Source: Heyndrickxia ginsengihumi
GTDB taxonomy: Bacteria; Bacillota; Bacilli; Bacillales; Bacillaceae_C
NCBI RefSeq assembly: GCF_011008565.1
Contig: NZ_JAAIWK010000010.1
Location: 36,262-100,261 of the forward strand
DNA: 64,000 nucleotides
Reading direction: 5' to 3'
Part shown: positions 1 through 9,044 of the stretch, piece by piece
Position numbering within the stretch: the first letter of the stretch is position 1
Layout of the letters: every line of letters starts with the position of its first letter
The notes under the pieces: generated by a model
What the model saw: the letters and a program-made list of their open reading frames with translations, nothing else
What the model was told of the DNA's origin: nothing
The model's database searches: none
Made by a program: the position numbers and the translations under genes

Positions 1-355
1 CAAATCCAAACCAAACGATGAGCAGCGGTGCAATTGCAACAATCGGTACTGTTTGAGAAATGACAAGTAATGGACGGATTAGGACATGGAAAATCGGAAC
101 GACGTCCATAATGATCGCAACTGCCGCTCCAAGCAAAATTGATAGACATAAACCTAACAATACTTCTTGTAAAGTTTGCCATATATTTGGCCATAATATA
201 TCTTTCATATCATATAATTGCTGTGCGATACTTGTAGGCTTGGGCAATATCCAATCACTTACATGAAATCCGACAACAATCCCTTGCCAAATGACCAGTA
301 ACAATAGGAGCCAACTAATGGTGATTAAAAAATGGAATGACTTTTTCTTCTCCAT
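1..355 (-). CDS. ABC transporter permease, thiamine-precursor type (partial)
   Basis: The reverse strand opens an ATG frame at 355 that runs off the window edge. About 118 residues are visible. They begin with a short charged stretch and one hydrophobic helix, then a segment resembling the N-terminal half of ThiX/SsuC-type permeases (DWILPKPTSIAQQL, then TLQEVLLGLCLSILLGAAVA, then QTVPIVAIAPLLIVWFG). The start is one base after the stop of the thiamine-binding-like gene, so the two are probably translationally coupled. A TPP riboswitch lies upstream of the pair, which points to uptake of thiamine or its hydroxymethylpyrimidine precursor. The C-terminal half and any ATPase or binding protein lie outside the window. 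Confidence 0.8.
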   Translation of the reverse strand, partial: MEKKKSFHFLITISWLLLLLVIWQGIVVGFHVSDWILPKPTSIAQQLYDMKDILWPNIWQTLQEVLLGLCLSILLGAAVAIIMDVVPIFHVLIRPLLVISQTVPIVAIAPLLIVWFGF

Positions 356-356
356 A

Positions 357-659
357 TTACTCACGATACTTTGCGATTTTTTCATCAATGGTTACTCCAG
401 TAGTTGGACGGTAATGAATTTTCACAGTCGTTATTACTTCAATTGCCCCCGCTTCAGTGCACGCATCTTGAGCCTGTTTAATAATGCTTAGAAGTTCATC
501 AAGATCACCTTCCATTGTCGTTTCCATTGCTCCTACTTCATATCGGACTCCAGACTTTTGTACAACTTCAATCGCCTTATCAACCACTCCGTATAAATCA
601 TCTGATGTCACATGAGGTACGACTGAAAAAGATACAGTTACTTGTTGAGACTTTGTCAT
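357..659 (-). CDS. Thiamine-binding protein of the MTH1187/YkoF family
   Basis: A 100-residue protein of the MTH1187 (DUF77, thiamine-binding) superfamily, with the family pattern of a first strand with VSFSVVPH, the AMETTMEGDLDELLSIIKQAQ core, and a closing VITTVKIHYRP strand. Related proteins bind thiamine or HMP and often sit with ThiXYZ transporters. It is a single-domain version, about half the length of the two-repeat YkoF. It is first in an operon with the permease and follows a TPP riboswitch, so expression should fall when thiamine pyrophosphate is plentiful. The ATG at 659 is preceded by GGGAGGGAACTAT, a good ribosome binding site. Confidence 0.85.
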   Translation of the reverse strand: MTKSQQVTVSFSVVPHVTSDDLYGVVDKAIEVVQKSGVRYEVGAMETTMEGDLDELLSIIKQAQDACTEAGAIEVITTVKIHYRPTTGVTIDEKIAKYRE

Positions 660-734
660 ATAGTTCCCTCCCTTTTAATAAAAGGCCTCTTTTCTAAAAG
701 ATTGTTGCTTTTACATAAATTTGTTTACTTAGAA

Positions 735-815
735 AGGAACAGTTGATATGTGCTCCAGGGGCTCGCTTTCCTCATGGATCACACCCCTTCCACTCCAATC
801 AGTTTGATAAATGCT
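735..815. repeat. Degenerate copy of dispersed GC-rich repeat (family A)
   Basis: Contains GCTCCAGGGGCTCGCTTTCC and ends TTCCACTCCAATCAGTTTGAT. This matches the ends of the better-preserved copies near 17.65, 22.8, 47.5 and 59.8 kb, with the central stem largely lost. It sits inside the long leader between the riboswitch terminator and the thiamine-binding gene. Confidence 0.55.
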
Positions 816-875
816 TTGATGAAAAGCAACAAATTTATGAAAACAGCCTAATGAACAATATACAAACAAGGGGAT

Positions 876-908
876 AAAAAAGACTTCCCTGCAACGCAGA
901 GAAGCCCT
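876..908 (-). terminator. Riboswitch expression-platform terminator
   Basis: On the reverse strand a GC-rich hairpin (arms around 883-893 and 897-906) is followed by a run of six T. It lies about 30 bases downstream of the TPP aptamer and upstream of the operon, as expected for transcriptional attenuation. Confidence 0.7.
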
Positions 909-934
909 TCATCATCGTTTTATTACATTGATAC

Positions 935-1024
935 TTTGACGAACTCCCTACGCTGGCATTACCCAGATCAGGTTAAGGGTCGATGATTGAATACATCCTC
1001 TCAGCCTTAAGCTCCCCTGCTATT
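935..1024 (-). ncRNA. TPP riboswitch (THI box)
   Basis: Read on the reverse strand, the conserved THI elements occur in order: GGGGAGC, then GGCTGAGAGGAT, then ACCCTTAACCTGATCTGGG, then TAATGCCAGCGTAGGGA. These are the CUGAGA and ACCUGAUCUGG...CCAGCGUAGGGA signatures of the thiamine pyrophosphate aptamer. A terminator hairpin follows. It precedes the thiamine-binding/permease operon. Confidence 0.95.
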
Positions 1025-1083
1025 TAACTACTTCTATTGTATCATTAAAAATAGTCTAAACCAATCTTTGTATATTTAAATTA

Positions 1084-2580
1084 CTACTTATCAAAGTATG
1101 GATTTCCTTGCATTCCAATCCATAGATCGCTTTGCTCAATATCATGTGCAAGATTGAGCAGCCAGTTCTCTCTTCCTTTCGGTGCAATGAACTGGACGCC
1201 TAACGGCAATCCATTTTTCGTTTTGTGCACAGGGACACTTATGGCCGGTTGTCCTGTCAAATTCGCTAATTGTGTAAATGGTGTAAATGTTAGACTTGGT
1301 TCAAACATGTCATATATTAATTGTTGCTGTTCCAATGATGACAATTTCTCGATATTCATTAATTTTTCAATATCCTGCTCTGTTTGCATCAGCTCACCAA
1401 TCTTTGGCGCCGGGAAAGCCGTTGTTGATGTTAAAAATAAATCATAGGTTTGGTGGAAGCTTGCCATCTGCATCGCAGCTATATCCCATTCTTCAATGCT
1501 TAATGCAAATTCTGCAGCGGATACTCTCTCTCCCGCTTTATATAATACCCACGAAACAATTTCCATATCATCATATGTAAGTGATCTGCCTAGCATTTTT
1601 TCTAAAGATAAAAACATTGCAGCCATTTCCCCAGCATTCATCAAGTAATAATTTTCCATCAAACGTACACCGTTTACTCCGTTTTCCTTTTCCTCAACGA
1701 TATGCCCTTCTGCTTCTAACCATTTAACAGTTTGATAAACAGCTGCTTTTGCCTCTTCACTAACTGGCGTACCGACGGGAGATTTCGTTGAAAAAGCAAT
1801 ACGAAATCGTTGTTTATCATGATGTTGAACATCATTGAAGAAACTCCCATTATATAAAGGTGTTTGAAAAGCTGCTTCAGGCTGAATCGTCTGCAAATAG
1901 TCCAGTAATGCAGCGCTATCCCGAACTGTCCTTGAAAGGATAAAATCAATTGACGCACCTTGCCACTGTCTTCCCACCCCAGGTCCGACAGGTGTTCTTC
2001 CTCTTGTTGGCTTCAATCCTACTAAACTTGTAAAAGACGCTGGTATACGAATGGATCCGCCACCATCATTGCCCCCTGCTAATGGAACAATTCCTGCTGC
2101 AACACTCGCTGCAGCACCACCGCTTGACCCACCTGGAGAATAGCATTCATTCCACGGATTTTTTGCAGCACCATATATTTCAGGCTCGGTAATATTTTTT
2201 AATCCAAATTCAGGTACATTCGTATGTCCAAGGAATAGGAATCCTGTTTTTCTTAATGTTGCCACAAAGTTGGAATCTTTGGCAGCACGATTTTTCATAA
2301 AAAGTTTTGAACCATTCGTCATCGGTTCGCCTTTAATAGCTTGTGAAATATCTTTTAATAGAATTGGCACCCCTGCAAACGGTTGTTCCATAACATTTAA
2401 TGACTGTATTTCGTCTAGAACCTTTTCTTTCCGGGTGCGTATGACAGCATTCAACTGTTTATTTACTTTTTCTAATCGTTGAAATGCAACTTCAACGACC
2501 TCCTGCGCTGAAATTTCCTTCTTCTTTAATAGTTGAGCCAATCCAACTGCATCATAGGATAAATATGAAATTTCATCCAT
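1084..2580 (-). CDS. Amidase signature family hydrolase
   Basis: A 498-residue amidase-signature enzyme that hydrolyses an amide bond by a Ser-Ser-Lys triad. Visible residues are Lys76 (VPILLKD), Ser152 in SPGGSSGG and nucleophile Ser176 in GGNDGGGSIRIPAS. Overall form resembles bacterial amidases related to 6-aminohexanoate-cyclic-dimer hydrolase, but the substrate cannot be told from sequence. A longer frame begins with TTG/GTG at 2622/2619 but has no ribosome binding site. The ATG at 2580 follows GGGGGATACAGAA, so I use that. It lies downstream of an RpiR regulator and an aminotransferase on the same strand, perhaps a common nitrogen-compound pathway (inference). Confidence 0.85.
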   Translation of the reverse strand: MDEISYLSYDAVGLAQLLKKKEISAQEVVEVAFQRLEKVNKQLNAVIRTRKEKVLDEIQSLNVMEQPFAGVPILLKDISQAIKGEPMTNGSKLFMKNRAAKDSNFVATLRKTGFLFLGHTNVPEFGLKNITEPEIYGAAKNPWNECYSPGGSSGGAAASVAAGIVPLAGGNDGGGSIRIPASFTSLVGLKPTRGRTPVGPGVGRQWQGASIDFILSRTVRDSAALLDYLQTIQPEAAFQTPLYNGSFFNDVQHHDKQRFRIAFSTKSPVGTPVSEEAKAAVYQTVKWLEAEGHIVEEKENGVNGVRLMENYYLMNAGEMAAMFLSLEKMLGRSLTYDDMEIVSWVLYKAGERVSAAEFALSIEEWDIAAMQMASFHQTYDLFLTSTTAFPAPKIGELMQTEQDIEKLMNIEKLSSLEQQQLIYDMFEPSLTFTPFTQLANLTGQPAISVPVHKTKNGLPLGVQFIAPKGRENWLLNLAHDIEQSDLWIGMQGNPYFDK

Positions 2581-2710
2581 TTCTGTATCCCCCACTTTAT
2601 ATACTTTGTAACGCTTCACCAAAAAGGAGTGGTTATTTTCACCCCAATCAGTTCATGAATGCTAAAGTGAACAACAGCTATTTAAAAACAGAAATCTTCT
2701 TGATAAGAGA

Positions 2711-3556
2711 TTAATAAAATATATCAAATTTCCGCCATACTTCCTCAAGTGACTCCAATTTATCCTGAAATGTTTCTTCCTTTTCTTTGCCTACCGATAT
2801 AATCAAAGCATTAATAAGACTAAGCGGGGCTACGAATGAATCAATAAATGTTGGCATTTGACTGGATGCCGTTAATGGGATGTCTGCATAAGGAATAAGA
2901 GGCGATAATAAGTTATCTGTGATTGCAATGGTCGTTGCATTTCTTTCCTTTGCATATGAAAATACTTGTATCGTGCTTTTCGTGTATCTTGCAAAGCTAA
3001 TTCCAATTACAACATCATCTTCATTCATATTATATAGACGTTCTGAAACAGTCTCTATCGAATGGATAAGTTCAACTTTCTCTAATAGAAATTGCAAATA
3101 ATATTGTAGGAACACTCCTAAAGCGGTAGCACTTCTATTTGCAACCACATACACTTTTTTAGCCTGTAAGAGACTTTGTACTGCACGCCTAAAAGCCTGC
3201 ATGTCTAATCTTTCTAAAGTGGATTTAATATTTGCGATATCATCTAAAAAGATATCATATACCCCTTGATCTTGATCGTCGTATACTTCCTTAGATATTT
3301 TTAATCTCTCAGTTGTCGTTAACTGTTGTTGAGCAGAGTTTTGCATATGCTGTTGGAGCTCTGGGTATCCAGTACAACCTAAAAAGGTTGCGAAGCGCAC
3401 AACAGTCGCATGGCTGACTCCTGTCATTTTAGCTAACTTATCAGCAGTTAAAAAAGGAACCGTATTAGGATTTTCTAAAATATATTTCGCTATTTTCAAA
3501 TTTGATTTGCTCATACTGGACATCTGTTCCGCAATATGTTTATAAATATTTTCCAT
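2711..3556 (-). CDS. RpiR-family transcriptional regulator (HTH + SIS)
   Basis: About 281 residues. An N-terminal RpiR helix-turn-helix (KIAKYILENP, then LTADKLAKMTGVSHATVVRFATFLG) is followed by a C-terminal SIS sugar-phosphate-binding fold (VYVVANRSATALGVFLQYYL, then DVVIGISFARYTKSTIQVFSYAKE, then IAITDN). Such proteins sense a phosphosugar or similar ligand. Two starts are possible: TTG at 3568, only two bases from AAGGAGA, or ATG at 3556, about 13 bases from it; I prefer the ATG. It lies between an aminotransferase gene, from which it is separated by a terminator, and the amidase, and may control either (inference). Confidence 0.85.
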   Translation of the reverse strand: MENIYKHIAEQMSSMSKSNLKIAKYILENPNTVPFLTADKLAKMTGVSHATVVRFATFLGCTGYPELQQHMQNSAQQQLTTTERLKISKEVYDDQDQGVYDIFLDDIANIKSTLERLDMQAFRRAVQSLLQAKKVYVVANRSATALGVFLQYYLQFLLEKVELIHSIETVSERLYNMNEDDVVIGISFARYTKSTIQVFSYAKERNATTIAITDNLLSPLIPYADIPLTASSQMPTFIDSFVAPLSLINALIISVGKEKEETFQDKLESLEEVWRKFDIFY

Positions 3557-3639
3557 TTGCCTTAACAATCTCCTTATTTAATCCGCCTTTTAGGAACACT
3601 AACTAGCTTCGATTCAATATGTATTTACAATTATAAACG

Positions 3640-3667
3640 AAAAATACCGTCCGAAAAATCGAACGGT
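3640..3667 (-). terminator. Terminator after the aminotransferase
   Basis: On the reverse strand ACCGTTCGA and TCGGACGGT form a nine-pair stem with a four-base loop followed by ATTTTT. It lies between the aminotransferase stop and the RpiR gene. Confidence 0.75.
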
Positions 3668-3735
3668 GTGAAAAAATACAGAATTTATATATTTATATTA
3701 TTTCGTATTAAATATATTGAAATCGCTCTACTACC

Positions 3736-5112
3736 TCACTTATTTTTAACTCTTTTAATTGCTTCATCATGAGCCGCAGCTGTCCGTTCTATATCTTCTT
3801 TAGTATGGACAACAGACATAGAATAGCGGTTGAGAGGCTTAGTGTAAATACCTAACCTCAGTAATTCATAATCAATTTGTTTTCGTAAATTTGTGTTCAC
3901 CTTTCTCATATCACGATAGTTTTTAACCTCTCCCTCACTTAAAATAATATTAAAAATACTCCCCATTCCAATCGTTTGCATAGGTAATCCATGAAATTTA
4001 TAAACTTCTTCTAATTGCTTTCTTAATAACTGAGTATTTGCAAATAGTGTATCCATCGTTCCCATTTGCTCTAATACATGAATTGTAGCTAAACCTGCTG
4101 CAAGTATTGTCGGATGACCATTATATGTGCCGCTATGATATAAAGGAGCTTGTTTTCCACTATTCGATGCTCCAACTGTTAAAATATCCCTTCCCCCTCT
4201 GGCGGAACTAATCATGAGGATTTCTTTTTTACCGCCAATAGCTCCTACCGGGAATCCACCACCAAGTACTTTTCCTAAAGCGGTAATATCTGGCTTAACC
4301 CCATAAACTTCTTGTGCCCCACCAATGGATAGTCTAAAACCAGTCTTTACCTCATCGAAAATTAATACAATATTCAGCTCCTCTGTCACTTTACGAAGAC
4401 CAGTCATAAAGTCTTGATCAGCCGGAATAAATCCTCCTTGAATGGGCTCTAAAATAACACCTGCTAATTCATGGGCATGATCTCGTAAAATTTTCTCTGT
4501 TGCAGTTAAATCATTGAATGGAAGAACAATCGTATTTTCAAGATAGTAGTCTGGGAGCCCTCTTGATTCTCCTACTGCTTTAGGAGCTGACGATTCTCCT
4601 GCTTTATCTATATCAGGATTAACACTTACTAATACTTGATCATATCCGCCATGATAATGTCCTTCGAATTTCGCAATTTTTTGTTTGCCTGTGTATGCAA
4701 CAGCTGTCCGAATGGCTAGCAGTGTTGCTTCTAAACCAGAATTTGTATAACGAACCATTTCAATGCCAGGATATAATTCTATTAATTTCTCAGCCATTGT
4801 TGTTTCCAGTTTATGCGGTGTACCAAAAATTGTCGTACCAGACTCGACCATCTGTTTCGTCACAGCTTCAAATACTTGACGGTGTCCATGTCCTAAAATA
4901 AGGGCCCCATAGCATAATAAATAATCAATATATTCATTCCCATCTACATCGTAAAGCTTACTGCCATTTCCTTTTTCCATCATAATTGGATGGGGATCAA
5001 AATACTTAATATGCGCTGTTACACCCCCAGGAATTACTTTACATGCTTTCGCAAATAACTCCGCTGATTTTTGCATATTGCCAGATAATAAAACATTTCT
5101 TTCAACTGTCAT
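3736..5112 (-). CDS. Class III aminotransferase, glutamate-1-semialdehyde aminomutase-like
   Basis: A 458-residue PLP enzyme of the class III aminotransferase family, closest in form to glutamate-1-semialdehyde 2,1-aminomutase. Visible features are GNEYIDYLLCYGALILGHGH, the PLP-phosphate and aldehyde regions (RYTNSGLEATLLAIR, FEGHYHGGYD), IFDEVKTGFR, and the Schiff-base lysine in ALGKVLGGGFPVGA. An isolated location among catabolic genes suggests a substrate-specific aminotransferase rather than the haem-pathway HemL (inference). An upstream ATG at 5127 lies within the GGAGG ribosome binding site used by the ATG at 5112, so 5112 is chosen. It has its own terminator at 3640-3667. Confidence 0.85.
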   Translation of the reverse strand: MTVERNVLLSGNMQKSAELFAKACKVIPGGVTAHIKYFDPHPIMMEKGNGSKLYDVDGNEYIDYLLCYGALILGHGHRQVFEAVTKQMVESGTTIFGTPHKLETTMAEKLIELYPGIEMVRYTNSGLEATLLAIRTAVAYTGKQKIAKFEGHYHGGYDQVLVSVNPDIDKAGESSAPKAVGESRGLPDYYLENTIVLPFNDLTATEKILRDHAHELAGVILEPIQGGFIPADQDFMTGLRKVTEELNIVLIFDEVKTGFRLSIGGAQEVYGVKPDITALGKVLGGGFPVGAIGGKKEILMISSARGGRDILTVGASNSGKQAPLYHSGTYNGHPTILAAGLATIHVLEQMGTMDTLFANTQLLRKQLEEVYKFHGLPMQTIGMGSIFNIILSEGEVKNYRDMRKVNTNLRKQIDYELLRLGIYTKPLNRYSMSVVHTKEDIERTAAAHDEAIKRVKNK

Positions 5113-5385
5113 AAAAAGGGCCTCCATTTTCTAATATGTATTCAAAATTATTATTTCTTTTTAATTTATAATATGAAATATATATTTCATACAGAAGAGA
5201 TTTTTGCTCTAATTTTTATAACTTTCTTTTTACCGTCTATGCTTTCAAGCAACAATGATATATTCCATCTATTCTCCACTATACGAATTATTAATTTCAT
5301 AATACACAAAAAATGAATTTCTAATTTCATTTTAAATGAAAATTTTCTAAAAATAAAGTGGAATTCTGTAAGAACTTACTTTAAC

Positions 5386-5416
5386 TACAAAAAACCTGGA
5401 TGCATACATCCAGGTT
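5386..5416 (-). terminator. Terminator of the methylcitrate operon
   Basis: AACCTGGATG and CATCCAGGTT form a perfect ten-base inverted repeat with a four-base loop, followed on the reverse strand by TTTTTTG. It is just beyond the prpB stop. Confidence 0.9.
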
Positions 5417-5425
5417 CCCAATTTA

Positions 5426-6331
5426 TCATTCAGTTGGCAAAATTGTTTTCGCAATTGACTGATCGAGTTCTTCGAAATCATCATATGAAATGGTTTCATA
5501 TAATTCCTTTCTCGTTTGCATATCTTGTAAAGCAGCTTTTTGTGTACCTTCTTGTTTAATAAGTTCAAATACACGTTCATATGCTTTTGCTGCAACGCGA
5601 AGTGAAGTGACTGGATAAATGACCATCTGGAAACCCATTTTCGCAAATTCCTCTGCCTTATAGTAGGGGGTCTTTCCAAACTCAGTCATATTTGCAAGTA
5701 AAGGAGCATCGATGCTTTCAGCAAACATCCGGAACTCTTCTTCTGATTGCAAAGCTTCAGGGAAAATAGCATCAGCACCCGCCTTCACATACGCTTTCGC
5801 CCGTTCTAATGCCTGTGGTAATCCTTCAACAGCACGCGCGTCTGTACGGGCTACAATTACAAGTGTTGGGGCTACTTCCTTTATAACTTTAATTTTTTCA
5901 ACCATTTCTTCTGTTGTGACGAGCTGCTTACCATTTAAGTGGCCGCATTTTTTTGGTAATTTTTGATCCTCAATTTGGACAGAGGAAACTTTTGCCTCAA
6001 CCATTTCAACCGCTGTTCTGGCCACATTTAATACGCCCCCAAAGCCAGTATCAATATCAACCAATACAGGTAAATTTGTCGCGCGTACAAGTTCATTTGC
6101 ACGCTCTGCCATTTCCGTTGAAGTAATCACCCCTAAATCTGGTAATCCTTTACTAGCAGTATAGGCAGCACCTGATAAGTAAAGAGCCTGAAAACCAGCC
6201 TTTTTCGCAACTAATGCGGCCATCGAATCATGTGCGCCAGGGATTTGTAAAATCTCAGGTGCTTCTATTAATGCGCGAAAATGCTTTGCCAGAGATTCTT
6301 GTGATGCTGTTTGCTCCACAATCCAAACCAT
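5426..6331 (-). CDS. prpB: Methylisocitrate lyase
   Basis: A 301-residue enzyme that cleaves 2-methylisocitrate to pyruvate and succinate, the last step of the methylcitrate cycle. Family marks are LYLSGAAYTASKGLPDLG, the metal-binding VDIDTGFGG near residues 91-99, and the catalytic cysteine at about 129 in KKCGH. Length equals Bacillus YqiQ/MmgF. The ATG follows GGGAGGAAGGATA. It is third in an operon after the methylcitrate synthase and dehydratase genes, so the whole propionyl-CoA branch is together; a strong terminator follows. Confidence 0.95.
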   Translation of the reverse strand: MVWIVEQTASQESLAKHFRALIEAPEILQIPGAHDSMAALVAKKAGFQALYLSGAAYTASKGLPDLGVITSTEMAERANELVRATNLPVLVDIDTGFGGVLNVARTAVEMVEAKVSSVQIEDQKLPKKCGHLNGKQLVTTEEMVEKIKVIKEVAPTLVIVARTDARAVEGLPQALERAKAYVKAGADAIFPEALQSEEEFRMFAESIDAPLLANMTEFGKTPYYKAEEFAKMGFQMVIYPVTSLRVAAKAYERVFELIKQEGTQKAALQDMQTRKELYETISYDDFEELDQSIAKTILPTE

Positions 6332-6344
6332 TATCCTTCCTCCC

Positions 6345-7787
6345 TTACTTTACAAATAATTCTACAAATTCATTCACGTTTATGTTTGTAAGTTTCTCTT
6401 TTTGTAAACAGACCTTTAATATATGGTCACATTGATATTGAGAGAAATGAGTCTTAAGATTGCTTGTAAACTTATTAAGCAATTTTGGAATGGCTTCTTC
6501 TCTCCGAAAACGATGACCTAAAGGATATTCGCACTCAATTTGCTCCGTACTCGTACCGTCCTGAAAATGAACTTGAACAGCGTTAGCAATTGAGCGTTTG
6601 TTTGGATCTAGATAATCAACACTATACTGTTTATTTTCAACAACTTTCATTTTTTCTCTGAGCATATCAATGCGCGGATCGGCAGCAACGGCATCTTCAT
6701 AATCCTCAGCAGTAATATCTCCTTTTAAAAGACCGATTGCTGTTACGTACTGAATACAATGATCCCGGTCAGCAGGATTATGTAGAGGTCCTGTTTTATC
6801 AATAATCCGAATGGCAGACTCATGAGTTGTAATGGTAATCTCTTGAATTTCGTCAATACGGTTGATGACTTGTGGATGTAAAACAACAGCGCATTCAGCT
6901 GCTGTCTGTGCATGAAACTCTGCTGGGTAAGAAACTTTGAAAAGCACATTTTCCATTACATATGAATCAAAGGATCTTGAAATCTTTAATTCTTTGCCAT
7001 TAAACAGGACATCTTGAAATCCCCATCCAGGAGCAGAAAGGGGTGTTCTATATCCCATTTCTCCTTTCATAGCGATAAAGGCAAGCTGCACACCACGGCT
7101 TGTGGCATCACCTGCTGCCCAAGATTTACGTGAACCTGTATTTGGTGCATGGCGGTATGTTCTTAAACTAGAATTGTCAATCCATGCATGGGAAACAGCA
7201 TTCATAATTTCCTCTCTACCACCCCCAAGCATTTTCGTTGCAACAGCTGCTGTTGCTACTTTGACAAATAAAACATGATCTAATCCAACGCGATTTAAAC
7301 TATTTTCTAATGCAAGTATACCTTGAATTTCATGCGCCTTAATCATCGCTTCAAGGATATCGCGAATTTTCAACGGTTCTTTCCCATGATGAAGACGTGT
7401 TTGACTGACGTAATCCGCTACTGCTAATATGCCGCCAAGATTATCGGACGGATGTCCCCATTCTGCAGCCAGCCAAGTATCGTTATAATCAAGCCAGCGA
7501 ATGATACAGCCAATATTAAAGGCACCTCGTATTGGATCAAGAATATAGGACGTACCCGGAACGCGAGTACCATTTGGGACAACTGTTCCTGGAACAACGG
7601 GGCCCAGTAATTTTGTGCATTCAGGAAATTGTAAAGCTAGAATGCCGCAGCCAAGTGTGTCTAATAAATCGTAATATGCAGTTTCAAATGCTTCAGAGCT
7701 TGTAATCTCTTTTTCTAGTACATAATCAGCAATTTCTTCTAACAATGTATCTCGATTTTTTGCATCAGTTGACGTTATCATTGCCAT
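6345..7787 (-). CDS. prpD: 2-methylcitrate dehydratase (MmgE/PrpD)
   Basis: A 480-residue MmgE/PrpD-family dehydratase that converts 2-methylcitrate to 2-methylaconitate. Characteristic stretches are [43 protein letters not shown], and [17 protein letters not shown]. An in-frame ATG at 7808 exists, but the ATG at 7787 has AGAGGAG eight bases ahead and is the better start. It lies 21 bases behind mmgD and 13 bases before prpB, consistent with one transcript. Confidence 0.93.
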   Translation of the reverse strand: MAMITSTDAKNRDTLLEEIADYVLEKEITSSEAFETAYYDLLDTLGCGILALQFPECTKLLGPVVPGTVVPNGTRVPGTSYILDPIRGAFNIGCIIRWLDYNDTWLAAEWGHPSDNLGGILAVADYVSQTRLHHGKEPLKIRDILEAMIKAHEIQGILALENSLNRVGLDHVLFVKVATAAVATKMLGGGREEIMNAVSHAWIDNSSLRTYRHAPNTGSRKSWAAGDATSRGVQLAFIAMKGEMGYRTPLSAPGWGFQDVLFNGKELKISRSFDSYVMENVLFKVSYPAEFHAQTAAECAVVLHPQVINRIDEIQEITITTHESAIRIIDKTGPLHNPADRDHCIQYVTAIGLLKGDITAEDYEDAVAADPRIDMLREKMKVVENKQYSVDYLDPNKRSIANAVQVHFQDGTSTEQIECEYPLGHRFRREEAIPKLLNKFTSNLKTHFSQYQCDHILKVCLQKEKLTNINVNEFVELFVK

Positions 7788-7808
7788 ATTTTTTCTCCTC
7801 TCGTTCAT

Positions 7809-8930
7809 TCAATCTTCGACACGTAAGTTTCGGGCACCAGTATAAAGCACACGTGGTCGGAATATCCGATTATTTTCATGCTGCTCCATCACATGCGCAC
7901 ATAAACCAACCGTTCTTGAGCTAAAGAAGATTGGTGTATATAGCGGGATCGGAATACCAAGTTTCCAATAAACAGGCGCCGCATAATAGTCTAAATTTGG
8001 GAACAAGCCTTTTTCCTCTCTCATAATTTGTTCTCCGGCTTCACACATTTGCAAGAGCAGATCATCCCCGTTAACCGCACTTAATTCTTTTAATGCTTCC
8101 TTCATCATTGCTGCACGAGGATCCATTTTTTTCATATACACCCTATGGCCAAAGCCCATGATTTTTTCTTTTTTACTTAATTTATCGTGTAATAAATGCT
8201 TAAAGCCTTCGACAGTTTGTGCATCTTGAAGCATTTCCATTACAGCCTCATTTGCTCCGCCATGGAGATGACCTTTTAATGACGCAACTGCTCCTGTTAA
8301 TGCACCATATAAATCAGATAGTGTGGAAGCAATCACTCTTGCTGTAAAGGTAGAATTCGGCAGTTCATGTTCGCTATATAAGACTAATGAACGATCAAAA
8401 ATTTTCTCTTCTAATTCTGTCGGTTTTTTTCCGGTAATCATGTATAAAAAGTTTGCACTGTAGGATAAGTCTTGGAGAGGTTGTACTGGCTCTTCGCTGT
8501 GTAGGATATGGTAGCTGTTAGCAACGATGTTTGGAATCTTTCCCAATAATTGATAGGCCCTTTTTAAGTTTGTCGAATGCTCGCGATTCAATAATTCTGT
8601 ATCGAAGCTGGCAAGGAACGATACTCCCGTACGCAATGCATCCATTGGATGTGCTGTTTTAGGAAGCAGCGATAATACCTGAATAATTTCATCTGGCACA
8701 TCATACTCTTGTTTCAAAGTCTCTTCTAAATGTTGTTTTTCCGCTTCATTCGGAATCGTTCCTTCTAATAATAGATGGACAATGTCCAAATATCCTTTTG
8801 TCTTCGATAGTGCAAGTAAGTCGTAACCTTTAATTACAATCTCACTATTCACGGTGTCTAAAAAGGAAATCTTCGTTTCACTTGCAATTACGCCTTCGAG
8901 ACCTGGAATAAATTGATTCGTATTCACCAT
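7809..8930 (-). CDS. mmgD: 2-methylcitrate synthase / citrate synthase
   Basis: A 373-residue citrate-synthase family enzyme, the length of Bacillus MmgD. It condenses propionyl-CoA (and possibly acetyl-CoA) with oxaloacetate. Catalytic regions are visible: LKGHLHGGANEAVMEML and KIMGFGHRVYMKKMDPRA, each with an active-site histidine, and GLFPNLDYYAAPVYWKLGIP with the aspartate. It is first in the mmgD-prpD-prpB operon. GGGGGATGAAAT is the ribosome binding site. A candidate SigA promoter and CcpA operator lie upstream, which fits catabolite control of propionate breakdown. Confidence 0.93.
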   Translation of the reverse strand: MVNTNQFIPGLEGVIASETKISFLDTVNSEIVIKGYDLLALSKTKGYLDIVHLLLEGTIPNEAEKQHLEETLKQEYDVPDEIIQVLSLLPKTAHPMDALRTGVSFLASFDTELLNREHSTNLKRAYQLLGKIPNIVANSYHILHSEEPVQPLQDLSYSANFLYMITGKKPTELEEKIFDRSLVLYSEHELPNSTFTARVIASTLSDLYGALTGAVASLKGHLHGGANEAVMEMLQDAQTVEGFKHLLHDKLSKKEKIMGFGHRVYMKKMDPRAAMMKEALKELSAVNGDDLLLQMCEAGEQIMREEKGLFPNLDYYAAPVYWKLGIPIPLYTPIFFSSRTVGLCAHVMEQHENNRIFRPRVLYTGARNLRVED

Positions 8931-8955
8931 ATTTCATCCCCCATTCGACACTTTT

Positions 8956-8969
8956 TGTAAGCGTTTTAA
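8956..8969 (-). promoter_or_regulatory. Candidate cre site (CcpA operator) of the methylcitrate operon
   Basis: Reverse strand TTAAAACGCTTACA matches the cre consensus TGWAARCGYTWNCW at 13 of 14 positions. It lies about 25 bases before the mmgD start and about 45 bases after the putative -10, the position of a roadblock operator. Confidence 0.65.
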
Positions 8970-9015
8970 TTTTTGTGTAGAAAATTGGTTCAACATTTCA
9001 TTGCTTCCATCAACA

Positions 9016-9044
9016 AACATATCATAATATTAAAAAAATTTCAA
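9016..9044 (-). promoter_or_regulatory. Candidate SigA promoter for mmgD-prpD-prpB
   Basis: On the reverse strand TTGAAA and TATGTT are separated by exactly 17 bases. It lies directly downstream of a terminator for the preceding unit. In B. subtilis the homologous operon is sporulation (SigE) controlled; I see no clear SigE boxes but cannot exclude them. Confidence 0.45.

Noticed and set aside
3736..5112. Assignment as hemL (haem biosynthesis)
   Set aside because: The fold matches, but no other hem genes are near and the context is catabolic, so a generic class III aminotransferase call is safer.
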